From assembly GCF_000973545.1 (NCBI RefSeq), contig NZ_CP010049.1, forward strand, positions 372,001 through 436,000: DNA of 64,000 bases, read 5' to 3'. The position numbers were made by a program, and so were the translations under genes. Positions 31,462 through 42,337 of this stretch are shown here, in pieces. The stretch's first letter is position 1. Each line of letters opens with the position of its first letter. The notes under the pieces are model-generated. The model worked only from the letters and a program-made list of their open reading frames with translations. It made no database searches and was not told the origin of the DNA. The stretch comes from Blochmannia endosymbiont of Camponotus (Colobopsis) obliquus. GTDB taxonomy: Bacteria; Pseudomonadota; Gammaproteobacteria; Enterobacterales; Enterobacteriaceae.

Positions 31462-32241
31462 ATGAAATTAATGGTATTAAAAGTTATTGATACGTTTAGT
31501 AAACATTTTAAATTGTTTATTGTATTATCTATAGTGATACATCTTTTGTTTATATTTATTTTTAACTATAATTATTTTATAACTTCACGAATTATTGATA
31601 ATAATAATACCACGCAGGCAATAAGTGTTGTTATGTTAGATTTTAACAAAATAGCTGATAGTAATAATCTTTATTTAAAAACATTGGATAAACAATCCAT
31701 TGTTGCAGAAAAAAAAGAAATAAAAAATATTAACAACAGTACTTATGCGCAATCAAAAAACATGAAACAAAAAATTAATGATATCAATGTTGTTAAAAAA
31801 ACAATTACAGATAAAAAAAAAACAAAAATTAATTTACCTAAAAAATCTGTAGAAATAGATAAATTACTTAATGATTTAATTGATATTAAAAATACACAAA
31901 AGTTGAATCATGTTAATGAAAAAAATAATTTTATTAATGATTCATTAAAAAGAAAACTCAACAGTATTACGCATAATGATATGTTAAAATATAAACAAGA
32001 AATTACTCGATCTATTAGTGATAAATTTTATGATTATTCAAAATATATTGGACAAACTTGTGATTTACATATTAAAATTGCACCTGATGGCAAATTAGTT
32101 TCTGTCACTTCTTCGAAAGGAGACCGGGAATTGTGTCAAGCTGCAATATCAGCAACAAAATTAGCAATAATTCCACCACCTCCAAATCATCAAATTTATA
32201 CTTTATTTCAAGAAACAATAGTTAACTTTACTCCACAATAA
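31462..32241 (+). CDS. tolA: Tol-Pal system protein TolA, shortened
   Basis: Spans the periplasm between TolQR and Pal/TolB. There is an N-terminal membrane helix (about 17-35) and a well-conserved C-terminal domain with SDKFYDYSKYIGQTCDLHIK and IAPDGKLVSV. The product is 259 residues against 421 in E. coli: the long Ala/Lys/Glu helix of domain II is reduced to about 130 residues rich in Lys, Asn and Ile. Either the periplasm is narrower or domain II is shorter but sufficient. An ATG three codons in (31471) is an alternative start. Confidence 0.93.
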   Translation: MKLMVLKVIDTFSKHFKLFIVLSIVIHLLFIFIFNYNYFITSRIIDNNNTTQAISVVMLDFNKIADSNNLYLKTLDKQSIVAEKKEIKNINNSTYAQSKNMKQKINDINVVKKTITDKKKTKINLPKKSVEIDKLLNDLIDIKNTQKLNHVNEKNNFINDSLKRKLNSITHNDMLKYKQEITRSISDKFYDYSKYIGQTCDLHIKIAPDGKLVSVTSSKGDRELCQAAISATKLAIIPPPPNHQIYTLFQETIVNFTPQ

Positions 32242-32377
32242 TTTGTTTATCAAACATGTGACAATAGAAAATGGTCGTTTTCATTCTAATTTGAAGTTGA
32301 TATTTTTATACTGATTATTTATCATGCAGTAGTAATGTATCAAGCTAAATAATTCTTGGAATTTTTTTTATAAAAAC

Positions 32378-33679
32378 ATGACATTTCGAACAGTATTTCA
32401 GATATTATTGATGTGCTTAATGTCAATATTGTGTATTGGATACGCAAAAGTACGAATTGAAATAACACAAGGTGTAGATATAGCACATCCGATAGGAATA
32501 ATCCCTTTTCAATGGAAAGCTGATGAAGTAATACCCGAAAACATAGATAAAATTATTTCTGCTGATTTTTGTAATACTGGAAAATTTTATGTACTTCCTG
32601 AATCGCGTTTACCCCAGAGACCTACTAATGTTTCTGAAATTAACCCTATCAACTGGTCTTCAATAGGTATCTATGTTATAATAATCGGTCAACTAGAGTT
32701 AATAGGAAATGATAATTATGTAATCACTTATCAATTAGTTAATACTTCAGGTCAAAGTAGAACTATTATATTACATAATAAATATAAAGTAAATAAAAAA
32801 TGGTTACGATATGCAGCACATACTATTAGTGATGAAGTATTTGAAAAATTAACAGGTATTAAAGGTATTTTTTGCACCCGTATTGCATATATAGTACATT
32901 GGATAAATCACAACAAATATCCCTATGAATTATATATTTCAGATTATGATGGTTATAATCAAATTTCTATATATCGTTCATCAGAACCATTAATGTCTCC
33001 GTCATGGTCTCCAGATGGAGACACATTAGTATATGTGACTTTTGTAAATCGTCATGCTGTATTAATGATGCATACTTTAAGTAATGGTGATGTTCGTCAA
33101 GTAGCAAATTTTCCGCAACATAATGGAGCACCTTCTTTTTCGCCTGATGGCAAGAAAATAGCTTTTGCTTTATCTAAAACTGGAAGTTTGAATATATATA
33201 TAATGGATTTAATTTCTGGTAAAATTAGTCAAATTACAAATAATCGTAATAATAATACCGAACCTAATTGGTTTCCGGATGGTCAAAATTTAGTTTATAC
33301 TTCTGATTATGGAGGAAGTCCTCAAATTTACAAAATTAATATTATAAATAGAGAATCTCAACGATTGTCTTGGTCAGGAATCAGCAATCAAAATGCCATT
33401 GTTAGCACGGACGGGAAATTTTTGATCCTAGTGAATAAAAATAAAACACAACACATTGCTAAATTAGATTTATCAACAGGCGCAATACAAATATTGACCA
33501 ATACATTATTAGATGAAACTCCTAGTCTTTCTCCTAACGATAATATGATTATTTATAGTACTATGCAAAGTTCTGGTTATATATTACAGTTAATTTCAAC
33601 TGATGGTAAATTTAAAGCGTATCTTCCTATAACCGATGGAGGAGAAGTAAGATTTCCTGCTTGGTCTCCTTATCTATAA
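32378..33679 (+). CDS. tolB: Tol-Pal system periplasmic protein TolB
   Basis: Periplasmic beta-propeller protein binding Pal and TolA. It has 433 residues against 430 in E. coli. The signal peptide ends near residue 23 (GYA before [10 protein letters not shown], like E. coli LA before EVRIVI). Propeller blades are visible as WSPDG, FSPDG and FPDG repeats in the C-terminal half. It lies between tolA and pal in the standard order. Confidence 0.96.
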   Translation: MTFRTVFQILLMCLMSILCIGYAKVRIEITQGVDIAHPIGIIPFQWKADEVIPENIDKIISADFCNTGKFYVLPESRLPQRPTNVSEINPINWSSIGIYVIIIGQLELIGNDNYVITYQLVNTSGQSRTIILHNKYKVNKKWLRYAAHTISDEVFEKLTGIKGIFCTRIAYIVHWINHNKYPYELYISDYDGYNQISIYRSSEPLMSPSWSPDGDTLVYVTFVNRHAVLMMHTLSNGDVRQVANFPQHNGAPSFSPDGKKIAFALSKTGSLNIYIMDLISGKISQITNNRNNNTEPNWFPDGQNLVYTSDYGGSPQIYKINIINRESQRLSWSGISNQNAIVSTDGKFLILVNKNKTQHIAKLDLSTGAIQILTNTLLDETPSLSPNDNMIIYSTMQSSGYILQLISTDGKFKAYLPITDGGEVRFPAWSPYL

Positions 33680-33735
33680 TTATTTAATTAAACGTGTTTA
33701 ATACATACATTATAAAAAATCAGGGGATAATAAAA

Positions 33736-34230
33736 ATGCAATTAATTAAGGTTTGTAATCGGTGGACGATAATAGCATTAATTATATTAAATACATCATG
33801 CGGTTTCAATAAAAAAACAATTAATGATAATTATACAAAACATAATGCAAATTATGATAATTTTTCTAGTGAGCAAATAGATTTAAAAATTCAAGAACTA
33901 CAAAATAGTAATACTATTTATTTTGATTTAAATAAATATAATATTATTTATAAATTTATTGAAATTTTAGATAGTCATGTTGCTTTTTTACTTAATAATC
34001 CGTCTTGTAAGATTATTATTGAAGGCCATGCTGATGAACGTGGAACTCCTGAGTATAATATTGCTTTAGGAGAACGTCGAGCAAATGCTGTCAAAATGTA
34101 TCTTGAAAGTAAGGGTGTTTGTAATCATCAAATCACAATTGTGTCTTATGGTAAAGAAAAGCCAGCTGTATTAGGACATACAGAAGAAATTTATGCTAGA
34201 AATCGTCGAGCTGTTTTAATATATATATGA
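33736..34230 (+). CDS. pal: peptidoglycan-associated lipoprotein Pal
   Basis: Outer-membrane lipoprotein binding peptidoglycan through an OmpA-like domain. ATG 33736 is chosen because an AGGGGA ribosome site lies at 33722-33727 and MQLIKV matches E. coli; a GTG at 33694 is in frame but unsupported. The 164 residues include a signal peptide with candidate lipidation Cys22 (L-N-T-S-C, with an unusual Asn at -3), then an OmpA-like domain with the peptidoglycan-binding [19 protein letters not shown]. Its stop overlaps cpoB in an ATGA junction. Confidence 0.95.
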   Translation: MQLIKVCNRWTIIALIILNTSCGFNKKTINDNYTKHNANYDNFSSEQIDLKIQELQNSNTIYFDLNKYNIIYKFIEILDSHVAFLLNNPSCKIIIEGHADERGTPEYNIALGERRANAVKMYLESKGVCNHQITIVSYGKEKPAVLGHTEEIYARNRRAVLIYI

Positions 34231-35012
34231 TATTACATATAACAAATTGTAATTTATTTCTTATTAAAATATTTTTATTCAATATTTTAATGATTAGTTA
34301 TTCTCTTTCAGCTAAAATAGCTGTTAGCAAAATTAATAATATTGATCCTTATGAAGAAAAAATTCTTCAAGCAGAACGGATATATAATGCACATAGTCGA
34401 TGTTTGATTAAATTGCAACAACAATTATTAGATCTTCAAGAAGATATTGACCATTTACGTGGGCAAATTCAGGAAAATAAATATCAATTGACTCAACTGC
34501 TTGATAAGCAGATTTTTATTTGCCAACAAATAAATGATTTAATGAATAATAATAAAATTCTACATATTTATGATAATAAGTGTTCATCAGTAAATGATAA
34601 GGTTACACCAAGTAAATCGGTTGTTCATTCTAGTAAAAATAATGTTGATAAGGATTATAACGAAGCTTTATCGTTAATTTTTAAAAAAAAAAAATATGAT
34701 CAAGCTATAATAGCATTTCAAGATTTTGTAAGAAAATATCCAGATTCTATTTACCAGCCTAATGCTCATTATTGGTTAGGACAATTAAATTATAATAAAA
34801 AAAAACAAGATGCAGCATCTTATCATTTTGCTGTAGTAGCAAAAAAATATCCTAAATCTTCAAAAGCACCTGATGCATTATTAAAAATAGGTATTATTAT
34901 GCAAAATAAAGGTTACAAAGACAAAGCTAAAGCTATATATTATCAAGTTGGTAAATTATATCCAAACAGTGATGCAGCCAGGCAAGTAAAAAAATTTCTT
35001 GCACGACTTTAA
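34227..35012 (+). CDS. cpoB: cell division coordinator CpoB (YbgF)
   Basis: Periplasmic Tol-associated protein linking outer-membrane constriction and peptidoglycan synthesis. It has 261 residues against 263 in E. coli. It shows a signal peptide ending near LSA at 29, a coiled-coil trimerisation region about 45-100 rich in Gln and Leu, and C-terminal tetratricopeptide repeats ([21 protein letters not shown]). It overlaps pal by 4 bases and ends the tol operon. Confidence 0.93.
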   Translation: MILHITNCNLFLIKIFLFNILMISYSLSAKIAVSKINNIDPYEEKILQAERIYNAHSRCLIKLQQQLLDLQEDIDHLRGQIQENKYQLTQLLDKQIFICQQINDLMNNNKILHIYDNKCSSVNDKVTPSKSVVHSSKNNVDKDYNEALSLIFKKKKYDQAIIAFQDFVRKYPDSIYQPNAHYWLGQLNYNKKKQDAASYHFAVVAKKYPKSSKAPDALLKIGIIMQNKGYKDKAKAIYYQVGKLYPNSDAARQVKKFLARL

Positions 35013-35241
35013 TATTTGTATAAGAATATAAAAACATCTTTTAGTGTAAAAATATCAATTATCTTTTTAAAATTTTTTTAACAATATTTTTTAAATGTAA
35101 AATAATATTATTTAACCGATAAATTAATCAATTGTTGCTATATGTTAAGTTATGACCTTAATTAAAACCTTTTGTTATTTTAATGATATTATCTTTGTAT
35201 AAATTTTGTCTGTTGTATTATTAAAATAAATGACGTTTATT

Positions 35242-35943
35242 TTAAGTATGTTCATTTAAAAAGTAATGATTAATAACATTTGTTTCATTATCGAATTCAT
35301 ATATTAAAGGTATGGCTGTTGGTATATTTAATTGAAAAATTTCTTGTTCGTTATTTAAATTACTTAGCAACGTTACTATTGCACGGATGGAATTGCCGTG
35401 AGCAACGATAATTATTTTTTTCTTATTTTTTATTTTTGGTAAAATATTTAAATTCCAATATGGACGTATTCGATCAATCGTTAATGCTAAACTTTCAGTG
35501 TTAGGTATTTTTTTAGGATCTATATGTGAGTAACGATAATCAAATTGAATATTGTTGTTATCAGTAATCTTTGGCGGACTAATATTTAAACTACGACGCC
35601 ATTGTTCAACTTTATTAAATCCAAATTTTTTTACAGTTTCGATTTTATTTAAACCTTGTAATGCGCCATAATGACGTTCATTCAATCTCCAGGATTTCTC
35701 AATGGGCAACCATGGCTGATCTAACTTATCAATGATAAACCACAGAGTATGAATAGCACGTTTTAATACCGAAGTGTACCCATAATCAAAAATAAATCCT
35801 TTATTTTTTAGTATTGTACCAGCATATTTAGCTTCAATACATCCTTGATCTGATAAATCAACATCTACCCAACCAGTAAATTTATTTTCTTTATTCCATT
35901 GACTTTCCCCATGTCTTAAAATGACTAGTTTAGTAGTAAGCAT
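35242..35943 (-). CDS. gpmA: 2,3-bisphosphoglycerate-dependent phosphoglycerate mutase
   Basis: Glycolytic interconversion of 3- and 2-phosphoglycerate. The phosphohistidine motif [17 protein letters not shown] places His11 as the phosphorylated residue, [12 protein letters not shown] carries active-site residues, and AHGNSIRA carries the second catalytic histidine. The protein has 233 residues against 250 in E. coli: the flexible C-terminal tail, about 17 residues that cap the active site, is missing after HYFLNEHT. Convergent with cpoB. Confidence 0.95.
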   Translation of the reverse strand: MLTTKLVILRHGESQWNKENKFTGWVDVDLSDQGCIEAKYAGTILKNKGFIFDYGYTSVLKRAIHTLWFIIDKLDQPWLPIEKSWRLNERHYGALQGLNKIETVKKFGFNKVEQWRRSLNISPPKITDNNNIQFDYRYSHIDPKKIPNTESLALTIDRIRPYWNLNILPKIKNKKKIIIVAHGNSIRAIVTLLSNLNNEQEIFQLNIPTAIPLIYEFDNETNVINHYFLNEHT

Positions 35944-36277
35944 TATGTGAATTCCTAAAAATTAATTAAAAAGTAAAATTGTATTATAATAACTTTAAAT
36001 CATTTATAAATCTTTTATTTTTTTTATTAATTGCGACTAAATGTTAATATATATCTATATATGTAGATATCTTGTTATTATTATTCTATAATATTTTGCA
36101 AATTTGTGACATTAAGATCATAAAATTATTAAATTTTATTTTTATTTAATGTTACGATTGCATATATGCGATTTAAATAAAATAATATAGTAAATAGCTA
36201 GCATGAAAATAACACTTTTTTTAAAAAATAATTTACTAAATTATTAATGAATGATTCAATAACTATTGTGGAATAAA
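35944..36277. other. divergent intergenic region between gpmA and pgl
   Basis: About 330 AT-rich bases that should carry the divergent gpmA and pgl promoters. An inverted repeat with 7-base arms (ATATCTA/TAGATAT) at about 36053-36072 is unremarkable. No gene is seen. Confidence 0.45.
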
Positions 36278-37270
36278 ATGACACAAATTGTTTATGTTTC
36301 TACTCCGGTAAGTCGACAAATCTACGTATGGTGCATGAAGAAAGATGGTTTGTTAACATTACTACAAATAGTAAATACTTATGGCAGCGTACAACCTATG
36401 GTTGTACATTCTAATAAAAAATTTTTATATGTAGGTGTGGTGCGTCCTATTTTTGGTATAATAAGATATTTAATTAATGAATATGGTATGTTATATAAAC
36501 AAGATACTATTCTTTTATCTGGCAGCCCAACTTATTTATCTATTGATGATAATATAAAAATTTTATTTTGTGCATCATATCATCACAATGATTTGACAAT
36601 GATTCCTCTTAATCTTAAAGGTACATTTAATTTACCTATAAAAAAAATAACAGGATTAATTAAGTGTCATTCAGTTAATATAGATAAAAGACATCGTAAA
36701 ATATGGGTTCCATGTCTAGGAGAAGATTGCATTTATATTTTTAATATTGATGTAAATGTAACAGGCAGGGCAATTCTTTATATTAAATCTTTATTAAAAA
36801 TGAAAAAGTATTCTGGCCCTCGTCATATGGCATTTAACAATAAAAATAATTTTGCTTATGTTATCAATGAACTTAATGGCACTGTGACTGTTATTGATCA
36901 CAATGATCATGATTGTCCTAAGATTATTCAAACTTTAGATATGATGCCTAATTTTCATAATAACGTGCGCTGGGCTTCTGATATTCATATTACTCCTAAT
37001 AGTGATTGGTTATATTGTTCTGATCGCATGTCTAATACTATTAGTTATTTTAAAATATTTAATAACGGAACGTTACGATTAATTGGACATCAAACAACAG
37101 AAATACAACCAAGAAGTTTTGCTATAGATCATATGGGACGTTATTTAATAGTTGCTGGACAAAAATCAAATAGCATCGCAGTATATACAATTAATAGTTA
37201 TAATGGAAGTTTAAAATTATTATCTAGATATTGCGTAGGTATCGGGCCAGCTTGGGTCACTATACTTTAA
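36278..37270 (+). CDS. pgl: 6-phosphogluconolactonase (YbhE type)
   Basis: Beta-propeller lactonase of the oxidative pentose-phosphate pathway. Start ATG 36278 gives 330 residues (E. coli 331) beginning MTQIVYVSTP, which aligns with E. coli; a TTG four codons upstream is unlikely. Conserved segments include GPRHMAFN, NELNGTVTVID, TLDMMPNF and RWASDIHITP. It lies between gpmA and ybhL, as in the E. coli gpmA-pgl-ybhL region with intervening genes deleted. Confidence 0.94.
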   Translation: MTQIVYVSTPVSRQIYVWCMKKDGLLTLLQIVNTYGSVQPMVVHSNKKFLYVGVVRPIFGIIRYLINEYGMLYKQDTILLSGSPTYLSIDDNIKILFCASYHHNDLTMIPLNLKGTFNLPIKKITGLIKCHSVNIDKRHRKIWVPCLGEDCIYIFNIDVNVTGRAILYIKSLLKMKKYSGPRHMAFNNKNNFAYVINELNGTVTVIDHNDHDCPKIIQTLDMMPNFHNNVRWASDIHITPNSDWLYCSDRMSNTISYFKIFNNGTLRLIGHQTTEIQPRSFAIDHMGRYLIVAGQKSNSIAVYTINSYNGSLKLLSRYCVGIGPAWVTIL

Positions 37271-37555
37271 TAAATGATTTATTAATATAATTTGTATTCT
37301 ATAATGATGTATTTATTTTTATTAATGGTTTATTTTTGTTGTTGTAGTTAAAATTTTTACGACTAGAATTATTTTTTTAAATTTTTGTCTTTATAAATTT
37401 AAAATATTTTATAAAATATTCTTGAATTTGGTTATCTTTTTATGATACGATGGCCTATTTAAAAAATTTATTGTATGTGTTGTTTTAAATTAGTATTTAT
37501 TATTTTAACAAGGTTTGTGTTTTCGTTAATTTTAACTGTTTAGAAGGTAAATTTT

Positions 37556-38266
37556 ATGGATCGATTCCCTCGTTTTCAAGGTGCCTTTGAGGATCGCATC
37601 AAAGGTGTGGTACAACCGTTTATAGCACAGGTGTATGGTTGGATGACTTGTGGTTTATTACTGACAGGTTTTGTAGCTTGGTACGCCTCGATTACTCCAT
37701 CTGTATTACAATTAATTTTTTCTAATCAAATAGTTTTTTTTAGTTTGATTGTTCTTCAGTTAGCATTGGTATTTATTTTGTCAGGGATAGTTACTAGACT
37801 TAGTGGATCTATGGCAACTACGTTGTTTATGTTTTATTCAGTATTGACTGGTTTAACATTATCTAGTATTTTTATTGTTTATACCGCAGCTTCAATTGCG
37901 AGTACTTTTTTAATTTCTGCTGGTATGTTTGGTGGCATGACATTGTATGGTTATACTACTAAACGTGATTTAAGTAGTTTTGGTAATTTGTTGTTTATGG
38001 CAGTTATCGGTCTTGTATTAGCATCAGTGGTAAATTTATGGATGAATAGTACATTTTTAATGTGGTTTATAACTTATATTGGTGTTATTGTGTTTGTAGG
38101 ATTAACAGCATATGATACCCAGAAATTAAAATCCATGGGCGCTTCATTGTCTATAACAGATCAAGAAAAATTTCGTACCTATTCCATTATAGGTGCTTTG
38201 ACTTTATATCTTGATTTTATTAATCTGTTTTTAATGATGTTGAGGATTTTTAATACGAAACGTTAA
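37556..38266 (+). CDS. ybhL: Bax-inhibitor-1 family membrane protein YbhL
   Basis: Seven-helix inner-membrane protein of the Bax inhibitor-1/YccA superfamily; its role in bacteria is not settled, with proposals including control of FtsH or calcium leak. It has 236 residues against 234 in E. coli. The LTGLTLSSIFIVYTAASIAS helix, GYTTKRDLSSFGN loop and C-terminal GALTLYLDFINLFLMMLRI are strongly conserved. YccA is the paralogous alternative, but the MDRFPR start is YbhL-like. The GAAGGTAA ribosome site is clear. Its base composition is slightly less AT-rich than its neighbours. Confidence 0.93.
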   Translation: MDRFPRFQGAFEDRIKGVVQPFIAQVYGWMTCGLLLTGFVAWYASITPSVLQLIFSNQIVFFSLIVLQLALVFILSGIVTRLSGSMATTLFMFYSVLTGLTLSSIFIVYTAASIASTFLISAGMFGGMTLYGYTTKRDLSSFGNLLFMAVIGLVLASVVNLWMNSTFLMWFITYIGVIVFVGLTAYDTQKLKSMGASLSITDQEKFRTYSIIGALTLYLDFINLFLMMLRIFNTKR

Positions 38267-38474
38267 TAGAAAAATAAAAATAAATAATGATGATGAATGA
38301 AGATGAGAAACTAAGAGGAGTAGTAAGAATAAATTTATTATTGTGAACCAAATTTAAATTCATTTTGTTTTTTAGTAGAGTGAAGGAAAAAAAAGTTTGA
38401 TTAGCGATGAATGATGTTATTTTCTTTTGTATTGTAGTACTAATTGTTTTGTTATGATGTAATGTAATGTTTAT
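38267..38474. other. spacer between ybhL and the ychF remnant
   Basis: About 200 bases with no open frame. It marks the junction between the E. coli 17-minute segment (gpmA-ybhL) and the 27-minute segment (ychF-kdsA), so it is a likely ancient rearrangement or deletion point. Confidence 0.45.
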
Positions 38475-39543
38475 TTACGCATGAATAAATTTGATTATGT
38501 CTCTGTTTTTTATGTTTGGTATTTTTACCTATCAAATGATGATGTCGTGCTCTTTTTTTTGACCCTTTTATAAGGTAAGGTAGAAATAGACAGTTATTGC
38601 ATCTTATAATTTATGTTCTATAATAAACTTTCTTTCTTTAAAAGAAATTATGTATTTTTTAGCAGTTTGTGGTCATGATCCAAAAATTTTACTTCTTTTT
38701 ATTGTCAACAATAAAAAGTTTGTAAATTATTAAATTTACACCTTTCTTTAATTAGTTTTTAGTATTTTGTTGTTTTTTATTTTTTATTTCTGTTATTACG
38801 CAAAAATGAAATTTTTGTTACATTATTTCTATCAGCAATGTTCTGTATTTTTATTGATATAATAATCTTTAAATATTGTGTTTCTTTAAAATCAATACAA
38901 TAAAGACTTGGTTTTAAAATTAAAAATTTAAAAATACTGACAATATTATTTTCTTCCTTATTAGCATGTGTAATATGAGTAATACATAATTATTACTTAA
39001 CTTTATAAAACATTTCGATGTTACTGATAAATATAAATAAGTATTTTTGTAGGTTGTTTTTATGTTCTTATAAATTGCTTAGCATAATGAAGATTTCTTT
39101 TACATATTGTTATATTTGCTAAAATTAATTCATTATTAATGATGTTAAGATCCTTTAAGGGATTTATTACATTATATATAATATATGATACAGAACGATT
39201 ATTAAAAGAATGTATAATATGTTTTGTTGTATTGCTTTTTTTAATATGATTAAGTAATTTATTACTCAAACTTTTCTTATGGAACAACCTTTAAACCAAC
39301 CTGCTATATATTCATAAATTTTATTTCAGCAAAAATTATTGAGTGCGGAGTTATAACTTTAGCTAATGCATTAAAATGAGCATCCATGGTCATCATTATA
39401 ACAATAATGTTAAGTTTGATAGTAAAAACAGAAAATTATCTGCTTTAATATTCTTATTAGTTAATAAATTAAATACAATCAATTTAACTACATTGGGTAC
39501 AACCAATAATACTTGCTATATAAATAGTATATAAATAGTTCAT
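38475..39543 (-). pseudogene. ychF: ychF (OLA1-type ATPase) pseudogene
   Basis: Reading the minus strand through stops and frameshifts recovers almost the whole of YchF. Near 39510-39475 SIIGCTQCS then a stop stands for GIVGLPNVGKS. Near 39430-39300 FSVFTI, MMTMDAHFNALAKVI and FAEIKFMNI match FPFCTI, MPDPRLDQLAEIV and TMEFVDIAG. After a frameshift near 39285, an open stretch (39060-39287) has SNKLLNHIKK and NPLKDLNIINNELILANIT, matching GNQFLTNIRE and NPADDIEVINTELALADLD. Near 38950-38890 FKFLILKPSLYCID matches LSFLTLKPTMYIAN, and near 38720-38685 NNLQTF and KEVKF match LNLQTY and KEVRA. At least a dozen stops interrupt it. It follows pth by 80 bases, as in the E. coli pth-ychF operon. Confidence 0.88.
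39517..39538. repeat. tandem duplication of an 11-mer in the ychF remnant
   Basis: TATATAAATAG occurs twice head to tail (39517-39527 and 39528-39538), at what would have been codons 2-9 of ychF. An 11-base insertion shifts the frame, so it may be one of the inactivating or post-inactivation mutations. Confidence 0.65.
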
Positions 39544-39623
39544 ATTTAATTAATCAATAATTTTCTGTGATAAACAATAATTGAATTGTTTATATATATG
39601 TTTTATATAATTTATTTAAAGAG

Positions 39624-40193
39624 TTAAGAACGTAAATAATTAATTGCTTCAACAAATTTTTTCTCAACTATATCTTTTATGCACAATACGGCTTTATTAA
39701 GTGTATTATTGATTGTTGTTCTTTCATGATAAGATGGACTATTAAGAACAAAATTAATTATTTCTCTTTTATATTTAGGTCGTCCAATACCAATTCGTAA
39801 TCTATAAAATAGATTATCATTTAGTTTATGTATAATGTTTTTTATACCATTATGTCCAGCATGTCCTCCACCAAATTTTATTCTTGTACTACCTGGCAAT
39901 AAATCAAGTTCATCATGTACGATTAAAATTTCTTCGGGAGCTAATTTATAAAAATTAGAAACTGCTACAACAGAATTACCACTGAAGTTCATGTAAGTAT
40001 TTGGTATTAGTAAATGAACTATATTATTACCAATTTTTAATTGACCAATAAAACCATGTAAATTTTTTTCTTTTTTTAAAGTTACATTATGATGTATGGT
40101 TAATAAATTAATGTACCATATTCCAATATTATGACGGGTATTTTTATATTTTAATTCGTAATTACCAAGACCAACGATAAGTTTTATTGACAT
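39624..40193 (-). CDS. pth: peptidyl-tRNA hydrolase
   Basis: Recycles peptidyl-tRNAs dropped from ribosomes. It has 189 residues against 194 in E. coli. The catalytic histidine is His21 in NTRHNIG, with GLGN at 8-11, Asn68-type residues in NTYMNFSG, and the Asp in VHDELDLLPG. The GGGHAGHNGIKNI block is intact. The downstream ychF partner has decayed. Confidence 0.96.
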   Translation of the reverse strand: MSIKLIVGLGNYELKYKNTRHNIGIWYINLLTIHHNVTLKKEKNLHGFIGQLKIGNNIVHLLIPNTYMNFSGNSVVAVSNFYKLAPEEILIVHDELDLLPGSTRIKFGGGHAGHNGIKNIIHKLNDNLFYRLRIGIGRPKYKREIINFVLNSPSYHERTTINNTLNKAVLCIKDIVEKKFVEAINYLRS

Positions 40194-40425
40194 ATTTTTT
40201 ATTTTTTTAAATATTAAATATATAGTTAAATGAATTATTTTTATAAAAAAATGAACAAAATAAAAATATAAATTAAATAATTTATTATTTTTTATAAAAT
40301 TTATGTTTACATATTACCTATTACATAGGTATTTTAATTAGCATTTTTTAAAATAAATTCATAACTTAATTTATTAAAAATAATATAAAATGTGATATAG
40401 CAATACTTATTATATATGAACACTT

Positions 40426-41379
40426 TTAATAATTATTCAAGTTATGCTCAAACATGGCAGAAATTGATTCTTCATTACTAATTCGTCTTATAGTTTCCGC
40501 TAACATTTTTGATAAAGTTAAAACACGTACGTTAGATAATATCCTAATATTAAAATTTAATGGAATGGAATCACAAACAATTATTTGATCAATGATTGAT
40601 CGTTTAATATTTTTATAAGCATTTCCGGAAAAAATAGGATGAGTTGCATAAGCAAATACTCTTTCAGCCCCTCTTGCTTTAAGAGCTTCAGTTGCTTTAC
40701 ATAAAGTACTTCCGGTATCAATCATATCATCTACTAGTATACAATCACGATTTGTAACGTCACCAATAACATTTAAAACTTGTGACACGTTGATACGTGG
40801 TCGTCTTTTATCTATAATAGCCATGTCGATATCATTAAATAATTTAGCAATAGCACGTGCTCTTATTACTCCTCCAATATCTGGAGATACTACAATAGGA
40901 TTTTTTAAATTTTGTTGTATCATATCTTCTAAAAGTACAGAGCTACCAAAAACATTGTCTACTGGTACATCAAAGAATCCTTGTATTTGTTCTGCATGTA
41001 AATCAACTGTTAAAATACGATCAACACCTACATTAGAAAGAAGGTCCGCTACTACTCTAGAAGTAATCGGAACTCTTGCAGAACGAACTCTACGATCTTG
41101 TCTAGCATAACCAAAATATGGAATAACAGCAGTAATACGACCTGCTGATGCTCGTCTTAATGCATCCACCATAACAACAAGTTCCATTAAATTATCATTT
41201 GTTGGAGCACATGTAGATTGAATAATAAAGATATCTCCACCACGTACATTTTCGTTAATTTGTACATTAACCTCTCCATCACTAAAACGGCCAACAGATG
41301 CGTCACTTAAATTAATACATAAATTATTAGCAATTAATTTAGCTAAATCTGGTGTGGCATTACCTGCAAAAAGTTTCAT
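40426..41379 (-). CDS. prs: ribose-phosphate pyrophosphokinase
   Basis: Makes PRPP for nucleotides, histidine and NAD. It has 317 residues against 315 in E. coli. The ATP-binding region includes [13 protein letters not shown], and the PRPP loop is [16 protein letters not shown]. The N-terminal [13 protein letters not shown] aligns with E. coli from its fourth residue. It lies between pth and ispE, with ychH and dauA of E. coli missing. Confidence 0.97.
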   Translation of the reverse strand: MKLFAGNATPDLAKLIANNLCINLSDASVGRFSDGEVNVQINENVRGGDIFIIQSTCAPTNDNLMELVVMVDALRRASAGRITAVIPYFGYARQDRRVRSARVPITSRVVADLLSNVGVDRILTVDLHAEQIQGFFDVPVDNVFGSSVLLEDMIQQNLKNPIVVSPDIGGVIRARAIAKLFNDIDMAIIDKRRPRINVSQVLNVIGDVTNRDCILVDDMIDTGSTLCKATEALKARGAERVFAYATHPIFSGNAYKNIKRSIIDQIIVCDSIPLNFNIRILSNVRVLTLSKMLAETIRRISNEESISAMFEHNLNNY

Positions 41380-41482
41380 ATCTAGATAAATGACCTATAA
41401 TATTTGTGATAAATATTATAGTATAAAGTATGTTATAAAAATAAAATATTATGAAAGTTTATTTAATAAACATTATAATCAA

Positions 41483-42337
41483 TTATTTATTATATTGCGA
41501 TAATCTCTGATGTAACGGAGAAATATTTGTTCCTTCAGATATAATACTTCGTGTTTGCATAGGAAGCAATTTTTGAACTTTAATAGCAGATGATTTGTCT
41601 TGAAATTCCGCAAATATACAAGATCCAGTACCTGTTAATCTTGATAAAGTATATTGAGATAACCATATAAGGTGTTGTTCAATTATAGGGAACATTTTTT
41701 TTACTAAAGGTTCAAACTCATTATAAAATGGTTGATTTAATAATTGTATAATAGAATGTTTAGTTTTGTTGTGTTTTAATTTAAAAATACTAAAAATTAA
41801 TTTCGTAGAAATATTAATTGGTATCATTAAAATTAAATACCATTTTTTTGGATAATTAATGGGTGTCAATATATTACCAATACCTTCAACAATAGATGTT
41901 TTGCCATATATAAAAGCAGGTATATCAGTTCCTAACATTAAACCTAATTTAGCCAATATTTTTAAACTTAATTTAGTTCTCCATTGTTGATTAAGTGCTA
42001 CAAGTACTGTGGCAGCATTAGATGAACCGCCTCCTAAACCACTACCAATTGGTAATATTTTATATAAATAAATATTCGCTCCAGGAGCATTACCTTTAGG
42101 CCAACAATAAAACTGTAATAGCTTTGCTGCACGTATAATTAAATTATGTTTATTTTGTATTTGGATAATTGAATTAAATAAACATATTTTACCATCAGAA
42201 GTTGGAATAATTTTTATAGTATCGCCGTAATTAAGGAAGTGGAATAAAGTTTGTAATACATGGTAACCATCTGAACGACGTCGAATAATATGCAAAAACA
42301 AATTTAATTTAGCTGGTGAAGGCCAGTGAATAATCAT
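41483..42337 (-). CDS. ispE: 4-diphosphocytidyl-2-C-methyl-D-erythritol kinase
   Basis: GHMP kinase of the non-mevalonate isoprenoid pathway, which supplies the ubiquinone tail and undecaprenyl carrier. It has 284 residues against 283 in E. coli. The N-terminal WPSPAKLNLFLHI block, the ATP loop PIGSGLGGGSSNAATVLVALN near the centre (positions about 95-115) and SRLTGTGSCIFAEF near the C-terminus are intact. In E. coli lolB follows upstream; that slot is empty here. Confidence 0.95.
   Translation of the reverse strand: MIIHWPSPAKLNLFLHIIRRRSDGYHVLQTLFHFLNYGDTIKIIPTSDGKICLFNSIIQIQNKHNLIIRAAKLLQFYCWPKGNAPGANIYLYKILPIGSGLGGGSSNAATVLVALNQQWRTKLSLKILAKLGLMLGTDIPAFIYGKTSIVEGIGNILTPINYPKKWYLILMIPINISTKLIFSIFKLKHNKTKHSIIQLLNQPFYNEFEPLVKKMFPIIEQHLIWLSQYTLSRLTGTGSCIFAEFQDKSSAIKVQKLLPMQTRSIISEGTNISPLHQRLSQYNK

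Noticed and set aside
38695..38718. Perfect 10-base hairpin CTTTTTATTG-TCAA-CAATAAAAAG resembling a terminator for ybhL
   Set aside because: It lies inside the ychF remnant, 430 bases from ybhL, where the DNA still reads as NLQT...KEV, and is A-T only; chance is the simplest explanation.
39060..39287. 75-codon minus-strand frame that could be called a hypothetical protein
   Set aside because: It is an internal piece of the ychF remnant: its sequence aligns with YchF and flanking DNA continues the match in other frames.
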